Origin: Candidatus Helarchaeota archaeon
Lineage (GTDB): Archaea; Asgardarchaeota; Lokiarchaeia; Helarchaeales; RDOG01
Assembly (NCBI GenBank): GCA_029838215.1
Contig: JALGVI010000029.1
Location: 1-33,652 of the forward strand
Reading direction: 5' to 3'
DNA: 33,652 bases
The notes under the pieces are model-generated. The model did no database searches, was not told the origin of the DNA, and saw nothing but the letters and a program-made list of their open reading frames with translations. How positions within the stretch are numbered: the stretch's first letter is position 1; every line of letters begins with the position of its first letter. Both the position numbers and the translations under genes were made by a program. Of this stretch, positions 8,191 to 16,289 are shown one piece after another.

Positions 8191-11118
8191 TTGTCAGAAC
8201 AAGAATCTTCTCAAAAAAAACGGTTAAGATTGGAGTTAGGTGGATTGACCTGCTCCAGTTGTGCACTTAAAATTGAAAAACAGCTTAATAAGCAACCCGG
8301 CGTGGCAAAAGCTGTCGTGAACTTTGGTTTAGAAAATGCCTTTGTCAATTATGACCCAAATATTGTTAATACGACCGATTTAATTCATGCCGTTGAGGAG
8401 ATCGGATATCGCGCCAATCTAAGTCGAATCGAGTTGCAAGTGGATGGCATTAATTCAGAGGATGATGTCAATAAGATTCATTCGGAAGTTGGTGCATTAC
8501 ATGGTGTCGAGAGCGTTTATGTCAACTATAAAACGGGTCTTGCACACGTGGAATATAATTCCGAAGAAATCACCCCAAAAGATATCATTAAATCAATAAA
8601 AGCACTCTCTTTTGAAGCACGAGAAACCTTGAGTGCTCAGGATAAACAACAAATTGAACGCCAGAAGGAAATTCGGGATTATCGCAGGCGTTTTATCCTG
8701 AGTCTCATTTTTGCCATACCGGTGATTGCATTATCTTGGTTACATTTGAATATTTTTCTAAAAGACATCATATTATCTTTATTTGGTGGAAGCCATTTCA
8801 TTTTTAGACTCGTGTTATTCATTTTAACCACCCCCCTTCAGTTTTACGTGGGTTCTAATTTTTACAAAGGAGCATATCTGTCTTTAAAGAATAAGTCAGC
8901 AAACATGGATGTCCTTGTTGTATTGGGCACGACCACGGCATATGCTTATAGTGTCTATACCTTGATAATCTCTTTCATTCTTACTATTTCCCCAACTGCA
9001 CCTTTACTTTTGGGAAATACGTTTTTTGAAGCCGCTGCTATGATTACCATGTTCATTTTATTGGGCAAGTACTTGGAAGCCTATACCAAGGGACGGTCTT
9101 CAGAAGCCATAAAAAAATTGATGGGACTTCAGCCAAATACGGCAATCGTGTTGAGAGGTTCTGTCGAAGTCGAAGTTCCGATTACCGAGGTTGACGTTGG
9201 GGATATCATCCTTGTCAAGCCTGGTGAGCAAATCCCTGTTGATGGGGTAATTGTCGAAGGACGGTCTCAAATTGATGAATCCATGATTTCTGGAGAGAGC
9301 TTTCCTGTTGTAAAAACGGAAGGTGATTCCGTTATTGGAGGGACCTTGAATAAAAGTGGTTTGCTCAAGTTCAAAGCCGAAAAAATCGGAAAGGATACCG
9401 TGCTTTCACGAATTATTAAACTTGTTGAAGATGCTCAAAGTGAGAAAGCACCGATTCAGCGTTTAGCAGATAAAGTTGCAAGCATATTCGTTCCTGTTGT
9501 CATAACCATCGCAATTTTAACTTTCATTTTCTGGAGCACAATTGGTACTTGGCTTTTTCCCCAAATCAACTTTGAGTGGGCGTTACTTGCATTCACGTCC
9601 GTCGTCGTGATTGCTTGTCCTTGTGCAATGGGATTAGCAATCCCCACTGCAATGCTAGTTGGAAGTGGCAAGGGTGCTGAAACAGGAATTTTAATCAAGG
9701 GTGGAGAAAGCCTTGAGACCGTTCATAAGATCCGGAGTATCATATTTGATAAAACGGGCACTCTCACAAAAGGTGCTCCTGAAGTTACGGATGTATTTTC
9801 CGTAAATGGAAGCATTAAAGACGTTCTCCAGCTTGCTGCAAGTGTAGAAAGAGGATCTGAACACCCTCTCGCAGAAGCAATTATCAAAAGAGCAAAACAA
9901 GAACAGCTTTTACTTCGTGAACCTAAAGAATTCGAAGCCATATCGGGTTTCGGCGTGAAAGCGAAAATCAATGATAGCCTTATCCTGCTTGGAAACGAGC
10001 GACTGATGAAAAAATATTCAATGAATATCGACACTGTCCATGAAATCGTCTTGAAATACCAAAACGATGGAAAAACCGTGATGATTCTAGCACAAAATGG
10101 CGAAGCGAAAGGCGTAATTGCCGTGGCAGATCCCCTCAAGGAAAATTCAATTGAAGCAATTCAAGGATTGAAGGAAATGGGGATTGAAGTTTCATTGTTA
10201 ACGGGAGACAACCAAAAAACAGCCAATGCTATTGCGCGAAAGGTACAAATCGACCGCGTTTTCTCTGAAGTATTACCTGAAGACAAGGCAAATGAAGTAA
10301 AAAAACTCCAAATGGAAGGAAAAATTGTTGCCATGGTTGGTGATGGCATCAATGATGCTCCTGCATTGGCTCAGGCTGATGTCGGGATTGCAATGGGATC
10401 GGGCACCGACATTGCCATTGAAACGGGTGATATTGTCTTGATGCGTAACGATCTCAGGAATGTTGTTGCGGGAATTAATCTCAGCAAGAAGACCGTTAAA
10501 AAAATGAAATACAATTTAATGTGGGCATTTCTTTATAACTCTCTATTTATTCCCGTGGCAGCAGGTGCCTTTGTTCCATTAATCATCATTCTAACGGGTG
10601 TGCCAATGTTCATTCCACCTGGCTTGGCGGCACTCGCAATGGCAATGAGTTCCGTTTCCGTTGTTTCTAATTCTCTATTATTGAAGAGATACGAACCAAG
10701 GATGAAAAGCCAAGTTGAAGAAGAACGAAAATTGCTTCAGAACGTTGAAATTGATCCTGTTTGCGGCATGGAAGTCATTCCGGGCGTGGATATAGAAACT
10801 GAACATGATGGCAAAAAATATTATTTTTGTAATCCATCTTGCAAGACCGAATTTGAAAAAAGACCCGACTATTATCTCTCGGATAAGAAAGAATTGAAGA
10901 AAATGGAAGAAATTGAAATAAAGGAGGAAAAAGAAAAAATGCCAATTTTAAAGTGTACAAGTTGTGGGAGCACATCTGACGTGCCGCAACATTGTGGAAA
11001 ACCTATGCACGTAGAAAAAGTGGATGGGAAAGACATGTTAGTGTGTTGGATGGGACCGAACTGCGGAAAGCAGGAAATCCCTGAACATCACGGTGCCCCT
11101 ATGGCATACGAAGAATAA
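8191..11118 (+). CDS. copA: Cu+-exporting P1B-type ATPase with YHS and Cys/His-rich C-terminal tail
   Basis: About 975 residues, longer than the usual 750-850. Order: HMA domain with CSSC (near residue 21-24); a second HMA-like domain that has lost CxxC (GINSEDD); membrane helices; CPC at 476-478; phosphorylation Asp520 in DKTGT; SEHPLAEA; GDGINDAPA near 717. YN in MWAFLYN and MAMSS in the last helices mark the Cu+ (IB-1) subgroup. After the last helix come a YHS domain (IDPVCGM...YYFCNPSC, about 853-900) and a 59-residue unit with CTSC, HCGKPM, CWMGPNC and HHGAPM, probably a metal-binding ribbon. GAGGAG at 8174-8179 favours TTG 8191; GTG 8179 is also open. It exports copper from the cytoplasm. 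Confidence 0.93.
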   Translation: MSEQESSQKKRLRLELGGLTCSSCALKIEKQLNKQPGVAKAVVNFGLENAFVNYDPNIVNTTDLIHAVEEIGYRANLSRIELQVDGINSEDDVNKIHSEVGALHGVESVYVNYKTGLAHVEYNSEEITPKDIIKSIKALSFEARETLSAQDKQQIERQKEIRDYRRRFILSLIFAIPVIALSWLHLNIFLKDIILSLFGGSHFIFRLVLFILTTPLQFYVGSNFYKGAYLSLKNKSANMDVLVVLGTTTAYAYSVYTLIISFILTISPTAPLLLGNTFFEAAAMITMFILLGKYLEAYTKGRSSEAIKKLMGLQPNTAIVLRGSVEVEVPITEVDVGDIILVKPGEQIPVDGVIVEGRSQIDESMISGESFPVVKTEGDSVIGGTLNKSGLLKFKAEKIGKDTVLSRIIKLVEDAQSEKAPIQRLADKVASIFVPVVITIAILTFIFWSTIGTWLFPQINFEWALLAFTSVVVIACPCAMGLAIPTAMLVGSGKGAETGILIKGGESLETVHKIRSIIFDKTGTLTKGAPEVTDVFSVNGSIKDVLQLAASVERGSEHPLAEAIIKRAKQEQLLLREPKEFEAISGFGVKAKINDSLILLGNERLMKKYSMNIDTVHEIVLKYQNDGKTVMILAQNGEAKGVIAVADPLKENSIEAIQGLKEMGIEVSLLTGDNQKTANAIARKVQIDRVFSEVLPEDKANEVKKLQMEGKIVAMVGDGINDAPALAQADVGIAMGSGTDIAIETGDIVLMRNDLRNVVAGINLSKKTVKKMKYNLMWAFLYNSLFIPVAAGAFVPLIIILTGVPMFIPPGLAALAMAMSSVSVVSNSLLLKRYEPRMKSQVEEERKLLQNVEIDPVCGMEVIPGVDIETEHDGKKYYFCNPSCKTEFEKRPDYYLSDKKELKKMEEIEIKEEKEKMPILKCTSCGSTSDVPQHCGKPMHVEKVDGKDMLVCWMGPNCGKQEIPEHHGAPMAYEE
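10921..10941 (+). promoter_or_regulatory. Internal Shine-Dalgarno-like site and ATG inside copA
   Basis: AAGGAGG (10921-10927) precedes an in-frame ATG at 10939. Initiation here would give a separate 59-residue Cys/His-rich protein (10939-11118), equal to the last domain of the ATPase. The surrounding codons encode a Lys/Glu linker, so the resemblance may be a by-product of composition. Confidence 0.35.
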
Positions 11119-11128
11119 ATGACTACAA

Positions 11129-12184
11129 TCATTTAATTCCAAAAACTTTTTTTATTTTTCGTGCAAACTTCTCAGGATCGTGAAAAATTAAGTAAGAATA
11201 GCAAAACTTGGGAAGAAACCACGTATCATTTACCGTCGGACCCGGATTGTAATTAGGTCTCGTGAGAATTGAGAAATTGATGTTGAAATATTTTTGATTT
11301 TCAGCAAGTGGACCAAAAAAGAGAATGAAGTTAAATGCGTTTCTTTTCATTTTGGCATAAAGTTTTAAGATTTTCACGATTTCTGATGCAAGAGCCGTGA
11401 TGTCATTCTCGTTTAGAGAATCGAGGTTCTTTTTTTCACAAATTCCCTGAATTTCATAATTACCGCGCGGTGCATATGGAACCATCCAATGGAAGCTTCC
11501 TTGCTGTTCAATATATCTTTCACTTTTTGCTTCCAACTTGATGAGTTCATCCCAAAAATTTAATTCATGTTTCTCGTAAAACTCCTTGCTCTTCGAGCTG
11601 ATGATTTCCAAATAAGGAAACGAAAGAGTGGAAAGAATGACCTGAGCGTGAGGATGAAAAATGGAAGACCCTGCCGTCCCTAAATAATTCACACCAATAC
11701 AGGCGTGATTTACAGTATTATCTATATTTTTCACTATTTTTATATAGTCTATTCCATTTAACAAGGCATCTGCAATGAGTTCGGGCGTGAATTCTCCAAT
11801 TTTCGTGAAGTGTGTTCCCGGATCAAACACGATCACCGACGAGTAACATGTAAAGGAAAACAAATTCGGAAATTGGACGCTTTTTCCTTTTTTCATCCGT
11901 CCTTCTGGAAAAATTGAATTAGGAAATTTAGAGGCTGAGCTTTCTAAATTGTCGGAACAAAAGAAACAACTATGACTCGTCTTTTCGATCATTTCATCAA
12001 GGAATGCTTCATTTGGCTTTCGATATAATAAATCACGTTTTGTCGTGAGGCTTTCAGGCAAGATCGAAAACTCACCCGTGAGAGGGTGTTCTCGATAATG
12101 AATGACCTGTTCTTCCTCCTTGAAATCTTTATAAGGACTTAAAACACGGGCTGTTTCCGTGTATTCTCTTAATTGAATGACCAT
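11129..12184 (-). CDS. GalT-like nucleotidyltransferase (HIT superfamily)
   Basis: A 351-residue protein of the galactose-1-phosphate uridylyltransferase fold. The nucleophile motif HPHAQ is present (H177, H179, Q181), and C73/C76 (CFFC) fit the zinc site of the family. The family moves UMP or AMP between sugar 1-phosphates. True GalT, ADP-glucose-type adenylyltransferase and related enzymes cannot be separated by inspection, and no galactose genes are nearby. The gene converges on copA with a 10-base gap. The start ATG at 12184 is the first in frame; the leader upstream on the minus strand is T/A-rich. Confidence 0.78.
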   Translation of the reverse strand: MVIQLREYTETARVLSPYKDFKEEEQVIHYREHPLTGEFSILPESLTTKRDLLYRKPNEAFLDEMIEKTSHSCFFCSDNLESSASKFPNSIFPEGRMKKGKSVQFPNLFSFTCYSSVIVFDPGTHFTKIGEFTPELIADALLNGIDYIKIVKNIDNTVNHACIGVNYLGTAGSSIFHPHAQVILSTLSFPYLEIISSKSKEFYEKHELNFWDELIKLEAKSERYIEQQGSFHWMVPYAPRGNYEIQGICEKKNLDSLNENDITALASEIVKILKLYAKMKRNAFNFILFFGPLAENQKYFNINFSILTRPNYNPGPTVNDTWFLPKFCYSYLIFHDPEKFARKIKKVFGIK

Positions 12185-12275
12185 TAAAGGAACCTCAAGA
12201 CTTTTCTATCATCATCAAACGGCTTTTTTTTTATTCTAAAATAAATATATTTGATTTTTTTTAAATTCGATTTTT

Positions 12276-12287
12276 TGCAAGCTTGCA
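12276..12287. promoter_or_regulatory. Perfect palindrome TGCAAGCTTGCA (candidate operator)
   Basis: A 12-base perfect palindrome in the 415-base gap between the GalT-like gene and the acyl-CoA dehydrogenase. Its CAAGCTTG core recurs at 12338 and 16121, each time upstream of acyl-CoA genes. Confidence 0.5.
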
Positions 12288-12337
12288 CGTTTTAATCATA
12301 AAATCTGATTCAGCCGGAATTTGGCAAGTACGCCTAA

Positions 12338-12347
12338 CAAGCTTGCA
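12338..12347. promoter_or_regulatory. Second CAAGCTTGCA site
   Basis: Repeats ten bases of the 12276-12287 palindrome. The two centres are 60 bases apart, close to six turns of the helix, which would place two bound dimers on one face. Confidence 0.45.
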
Positions 12348-12519
12348 TTTTTCGAAATTTCGGTTTCCTTCTTTCTGTTCTTTACAAGGATTTTAAGACG
12401 AGATATTGAAATCTCATTCTAATTTATTCGCAATATCGTGGTTTCGGTTTAAACACTTAGAGAAGTGGGAAAAAAAAATCTTTTTATTAAATTTTTAAAG
12501 ATTTAAATTATCTTTTTTG

Positions 12520-12539
12520 ATTTAAAACCGGTTTTAAAT
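12520..12539. promoter_or_regulatory. 20-base perfect palindrome at the acyl-CoA dehydrogenase core promoter
   Basis: ATTTAAAACCGGTTTTAAAT is perfectly symmetric and contains TATA-like sequence about 61-80 bases before the ATG at 12600. A protein bound here would probably block or recruit TBP/TFB. A TGCCC/GGGCA hairpin at 12550-12564 follows in the leader. The remainder of 12185-12599 is AT-rich and holds no gene that I can see, apart from a small GAGAT/ATCTC repeat at 12400-12415. Confidence 0.55.
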
Positions 12540-12599
12540 TCAAGGAATATGCCCCGATAGGGCAATTTGAAAAAAAAAATATTACATGGTGAGAAAAAA

Positions 12600-14168
12600 A
12601 TGGTAGAAACATTCTTTTTCTGGACTGATGAACAGAAAGAATTTGCCAAACGAGTTAATAAGTTTGCAGACGATCATGTCGAAGAAGCAGAAATGGCTCA
12701 TGCCGAAAAACGATTTCCCTGGGAAGTCATGAAAAAAGTCGGCGAAGAAGGCTTCATGGGTGCAGGAGTCCCAAAGGAATATGGTGGTCTTGATTTAGGT
12801 GCAACAGGAAGTTGCATTGTCGCAGAAGCTCTTGGACGCTTGTATGCTGTTGGACACGTGTTTGTCGTCAGCATGTTAGGTGGCTTGCATCAATATCTCA
12901 AATTTGCTGATGAAGAAACGAAGAAGAAATACCTCGGACAAATTGCAGAAGGCAAGGTTCTGGGTGCCGTTTGTATTACAGAACCCTTTGCCGGTTCTGA
13001 TGCAGCAAATGTATATACGACTGCTGTAAAAGAAGGAGACGAGTGGGTCATTAACGGTAAAAAACGCATGGTCACGGGTGTTGGTGCTGCCGGACGTTAC
13101 TTCGTATATGTAAAAACGAGTGATGATCCTACTGATCGAAAGCAATACAAGCATCTTACCGCCTTTACAATCGACAGGGGTACAAAAGGTTTCACGTTGG
13201 AAAAAATTAATGATCTGGTTGGTTTTGATAACGTGCCAAACGGATATCTGGATTTTGATAACGTGCGTATTCCTGATTCACAACGAGTCGGAGAAGTGGG
13301 TCAAGGATGGCAGGTCATGATGTCCGGTTTAAACTTCGAGCGTTTAATCGGTGCGGCCGTCGTTGGTGGTGGATTTGAGGATATCATCAAGATGCTCCGC
13401 CATTATATGGAACGACGCGTGCAATTCAATCAAACCGTCAATCGATTTACGAATCTACAATTTGATTTTGCTGATATCATTGCAAAATGGAGAATCTCTC
13501 GACTGATCAGCTATTACACAGCCTACTTGCTTGATCACCAGAAAGATCTAAAACTCTCCGAATTTGACACGGGATGCTGGGCAAGTATTGCAAAGCTTTA
13601 CAATACGGTTTCTGCTCGCGAAGTAGGAAGCTCTGCAGTCCAAATCATGGGCGGAGATGGTTTGACTCGATTCTATCCAACCGAACGCCTGATTCGAGAA
13701 GCCAAGATCGGTGAAATCGTAGCAGGAACGACCGAAGTTCAAAAAATGTTGATCTATCGATTATCATTAGCAAAGAAAGGATTCGCCGAAATGACGCACT
13801 ACCTTAAACTCCATCCAACTCTTGACTTCCCAATTCCAACGAATGCACCATCCGAGTGGGAAGGAATGGAGATCAATAAGGAGAACGTCATGAAACTAAT
13901 GGCAAAAGACTTCAAGACAAATCCTGGATTATACATGAAACCTGAAGATATCAAATTCCTGACGAAAGGAAAACGCAAGGCCATTCACCAAGTTCTCGAA
14001 GAACTCGAGAAAGAAGGCAAGATCACGGTCATGCGCGGTCGTGACGGCAAGATAAAATTGGCAAAGGCAACCTACGTTGGTCTAAAGATCTATCCAAAAG
14101 AATTCTATCGATACTTCCCCGATTGGGCGAAAGAAGACGAATTCATGATGGAAATGACCAAATTTTAA
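12600..14168 (+). CDS. Acyl-CoA dehydrogenase with a C-terminal winged-helix-like extension
   Basis: A 522-residue FAD enzyme. Residues 1-385 are a standard acyl-CoA dehydrogenase: ITEPFAGSDA in the middle domain and IMGGDGLTRFYPTER near the end. The usual catalytic Glu position reads IVAGTTEVQ, with Ala375. Glu247 in LNFERL occupies the alternative base position known from isovaleryl- and long-chain acyl-CoA dehydrogenases, so the enzyme should be active. Residues 425-522 are extra: helices, KAIHQVLEELEKEGKI, then a hairpin with RGRDGKIKLA, resembling a winged helix. GGTGAG precedes the ATG at 12600; a TTG at 12567 is less likely. No ETF genes are adjacent. Confidence 0.88.
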   Translation: MVETFFFWTDEQKEFAKRVNKFADDHVEEAEMAHAEKRFPWEVMKKVGEEGFMGAGVPKEYGGLDLGATGSCIVAEALGRLYAVGHVFVVSMLGGLHQYLKFADEETKKKYLGQIAEGKVLGAVCITEPFAGSDAANVYTTAVKEGDEWVINGKKRMVTGVGAAGRYFVYVKTSDDPTDRKQYKHLTAFTIDRGTKGFTLEKINDLVGFDNVPNGYLDFDNVRIPDSQRVGEVGQGWQVMMSGLNFERLIGAAVVGGGFEDIIKMLRHYMERRVQFNQTVNRFTNLQFDFADIIAKWRISRLISYYTAYLLDHQKDLKLSEFDTGCWASIAKLYNTVSAREVGSSAVQIMGGDGLTRFYPTERLIREAKIGEIVAGTTEVQKMLIYRLSLAKKGFAEMTHYLKLHPTLDFPIPTNAPSEWEGMEINKENVMKLMAKDFKTNPGLYMKPEDIKFLTKGKRKAIHQVLEELEKEGKITVMRGRDGKIKLAKATYVGLKIYPKEFYRYFPDWAKEDEFMMEMTKF

Positions 14169-14203
14169 GCATCATCCATCTCTTTTTTTATTTCCTTTTT
14201 CTA
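14169..14203. terminator. T-rich convergent terminator region
   Basis: The 35-base gap between two convergent genes carries a T7 run and a T5 run on the plus strand, and A-rich stretches that give T tracts on the minus strand. It probably ends the acyl-CoA dehydrogenase transcript. Confidence 0.4.
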
Positions 14204-16042
14204 TTAAACAAAAATTAATCCATCCAATTTGATGAAATCCTTAGTTCGAACATCCCATGTCTTTCTTCTAATCGTTTCATCTTGCATCTCATTCATCAAA
14301 GTAAGCCGCTTAATTCGTTCATCAAGGGTTTTTGGCAATTCTTGCTTAAATTCGATAAATCTTGGAATCATGTAATAAGGAAGAACTTGAACCAAATAGT
14401 TATACAAGTCGTCATATTTTAGAGAACCATCTGTTTTCAACACCACGCAAAGTTTAATCTCATCATCTGATGCTTGTTCTTTTTTCAAACCGATCGCGGC
14501 ACTTTCAAGAACAAATGGATGTGCATTTACGACTTTTTCTATTTCGTGAGGAGAAAAAATTTTATCATGTCTACGAATTATCGTTTCTTCTTGCCCTATG
14601 ATGTAAAAAAAGCCATCTTTATCTTTATAACCCAAATTTCCTGTACGGACCCAGTTAGAACCCCTATATTTTTTCTTTTTATCTCCCGAAAATCTATAGA
14701 ATTCCAGTGAAATCGGTAATGTTGATCTCGAGATGATTTCTCCAACATTATCTGAACCTGGTTCTAACTCCTTCCCATCAGAATTAACTATTTTCAATTC
14801 AAAGCCATTAATTGGTTTTCCGACTGAACCAATTTTTCCGCCTTTTGAGCCCTTTTTATTGATCGTGACAGTGCTACCATTTAAAAAGGGCCATCCTTCA
14901 TAAATTGGAATGTTAAATCTATTTTCAAAAATTTCCCACAATTCCTTTGGAGCCTCTGACCCAAATGCGCCTTTAATTGAATGTTTCTTATCCGTTTCTT
15001 TTACCGGCTCGTTCAATAGTTTTAACAAAACTCCTTTATTATAACAAATGAGATTTGCACCATGTTCTCTAACTTCCTGCCAAAAAATTGAAGCATTGAA
15101 TTCTCTTGTTATGATTATGGATGAATCATGAAATAAACTCGGTAGGATCACGAAAATCTGCGTGAATATAATAAAAAGCGGGAAGGGACAATAAACAATT
15201 ACGGGCTTAAGATCCTGAATTTGTAGCAATTCATTTTTAATGATTAATCCTGCAAGAACCGCATGATTCCTCAACAAAATTCCTTTCGGTTTTCCGATGC
15301 TTCCCGAAGTATAAAGGATTTGCATTTTGTGCCAGTCTTTGACCTTAACATCTGGATTTTTTGTAATGCTCGTGTTGATTTCTTGGAAGTCTATCATTTT
15401 ATTGTTAAATTTGAACCCTTTTGGAGCATTATGTACTATTATCTTCTTAATTTCGGGTAGTTTTTTTTGAATTCGCTTATATTTTTCGAGAAATTCATGT
15501 TCTAAGATCAAAATTTTAATACGGCTATGACTTAAAATATATTCCAATAAGTCATCATCCAGCAAGTAATTTACCGGAACAAAGGTACAACCGGCTTTTA
15601 TTATGCCAAACTCACAGTAAATAAAGTCTAGACTATTTGGAAGCATCAAGGCCACATTACTTCTTCCAAATCCGAGCCTTTTGATCAAGCTTAAGAGTCC
15701 ATTTGCGATTCTGTTTGAATTCTCATTAAGTTTCTTGTAGGTGACTTTCTTATCTCGAAAATAGATAAAAACATGGTTCGGTTCTTTCAGTGCTTTTTTT
15801 TCTAATATTTTTGGCAGTGTTGCATTCTGTAATCCGTGTTCCTTTATCAAATCAACGATTCCGATCTTTTTAGTTAGAAACAAGCCATTGCTCCTTATTT
15901 CAATGTTGATTTCCTCTTGATCTGTAAAAGGGAAGGAATTGTCTTTAAATATCTTGCTTGATACATATATCCATCCATTCTTATATTTCCCGTTACCTGA
16001 TTTCTTTACTATGAATTTTCCTTTTCCGATGATGTTTGTCAT
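14204..16042 (-). CDS. AMP-forming acyl-CoA synthetase with an N-terminal AbrB-like segment
   Basis: A 612-residue ANL-family ligase that would activate a carboxylic acid to its CoA ester. The P-loop YTSGSIGKPKG spans 244-254, and RTGNLGYKDKDGFFYIIG carries the hinge region. Two catalytic positions differ from classic members: the TGD aspartate is TGN, and the C-terminal GK lysine site reads LPKTLDERIKR, as in CaiC-like branches with ER. Residues 1-60 precede the usual N-terminus and read VKKSGNGK...GWIYVSSKIFKD, like AbrB/SpoVT swapped-hairpin domains. GGAGAT precedes the ATG. It converges on the dehydrogenase gene, suggesting a joint fatty or aromatic acid pathway; the substrate is unknown. 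Confidence 0.83.
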   Translation of the reverse strand: MTNIIGKGKFIVKKSGNGKYKNGWIYVSSKIFKDNSFPFTDQEEINIEIRSNGLFLTKKIGIVDLIKEHGLQNATLPKILEKKALKEPNHVFIYFRDKKVTYKKLNENSNRIANGLLSLIKRLGFGRSNVALMLPNSLDFIYCEFGIIKAGCTFVPVNYLLDDDLLEYILSHSRIKILILEHEFLEKYKRIQKKLPEIKKIIVHNAPKGFKFNNKMIDFQEINTSITKNPDVKVKDWHKMQILYTSGSIGKPKGILLRNHAVLAGLIIKNELLQIQDLKPVIVYCPFPLFIIFTQIFVILPSLFHDSSIIITREFNASIFWQEVREHGANLICYNKGVLLKLLNEPVKETDKKHSIKGAFGSEAPKELWEIFENRFNIPIYEGWPFLNGSTVTINKKGSKGGKIGSVGKPINGFELKIVNSDGKELEPGSDNVGEIISRSTLPISLEFYRFSGDKKKKYRGSNWVRTGNLGYKDKDGFFYIIGQEETIIRRHDKIFSPHEIEKVVNAHPFVLESAAIGLKKEQASDDEIKLCVVLKTDGSLKYDDLYNYLVQVLPYYMIPRFIEFKQELPKTLDERIKRLTLMNEMQDETIRRKTWDVRTKDFIKLDGLIFV

Positions 16043-16120
16043 TTTATCTCCTATATGAAATTATCATTAATAATATCAATGAAAATGATGAATTCTAATC
16101 TAATACTTACTATTTTTCAG

Positions 16121-16128
16121 CAAGCTTG
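16121..16128. promoter_or_regulatory. Third CAAGCTTG site, between synthetase and hydrolase genes
   Basis: The same 8-base palindrome as in the dehydrogenase upstream region, about 80 bases before the synthetase ATG on the minus strand and upstream of the hydrolase promoter on the plus strand. Confidence 0.4.
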
Positions 16129-16227
16129 ATTATCGTGTATTCGTTGAAGATTTCATTTCGCTTCGTAGAGTATTATTTTTGACTTTCAAGTCACCTTACT
16201 ACAGTAATCATTACTACCAAATCGGAA

Positions 16228-16239
16228 TATTTAAAAATA
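16228..16239 (+). promoter_or_regulatory. Candidate TATA box for the membrane hydrolase
   Basis: TATTTAAAAATA preceded by CGGAA (a possible BRE). Its distance predicts a transcript starting near 16260, which supports the GTG at 16290 as the start rather than a TTG at 16179. Confidence 0.45.
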
Positions 16240-16289
16240 TAGGTGCCCTACTCGCGACTGTTTTCTTAAAGCTCCTGCTTTATTACGAG

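Noticed and set aside
9456..10139. Minus-strand open frames inside copA
   Set aside because: They oppose highly conserved ATPase motifs and show no recognisable domain.
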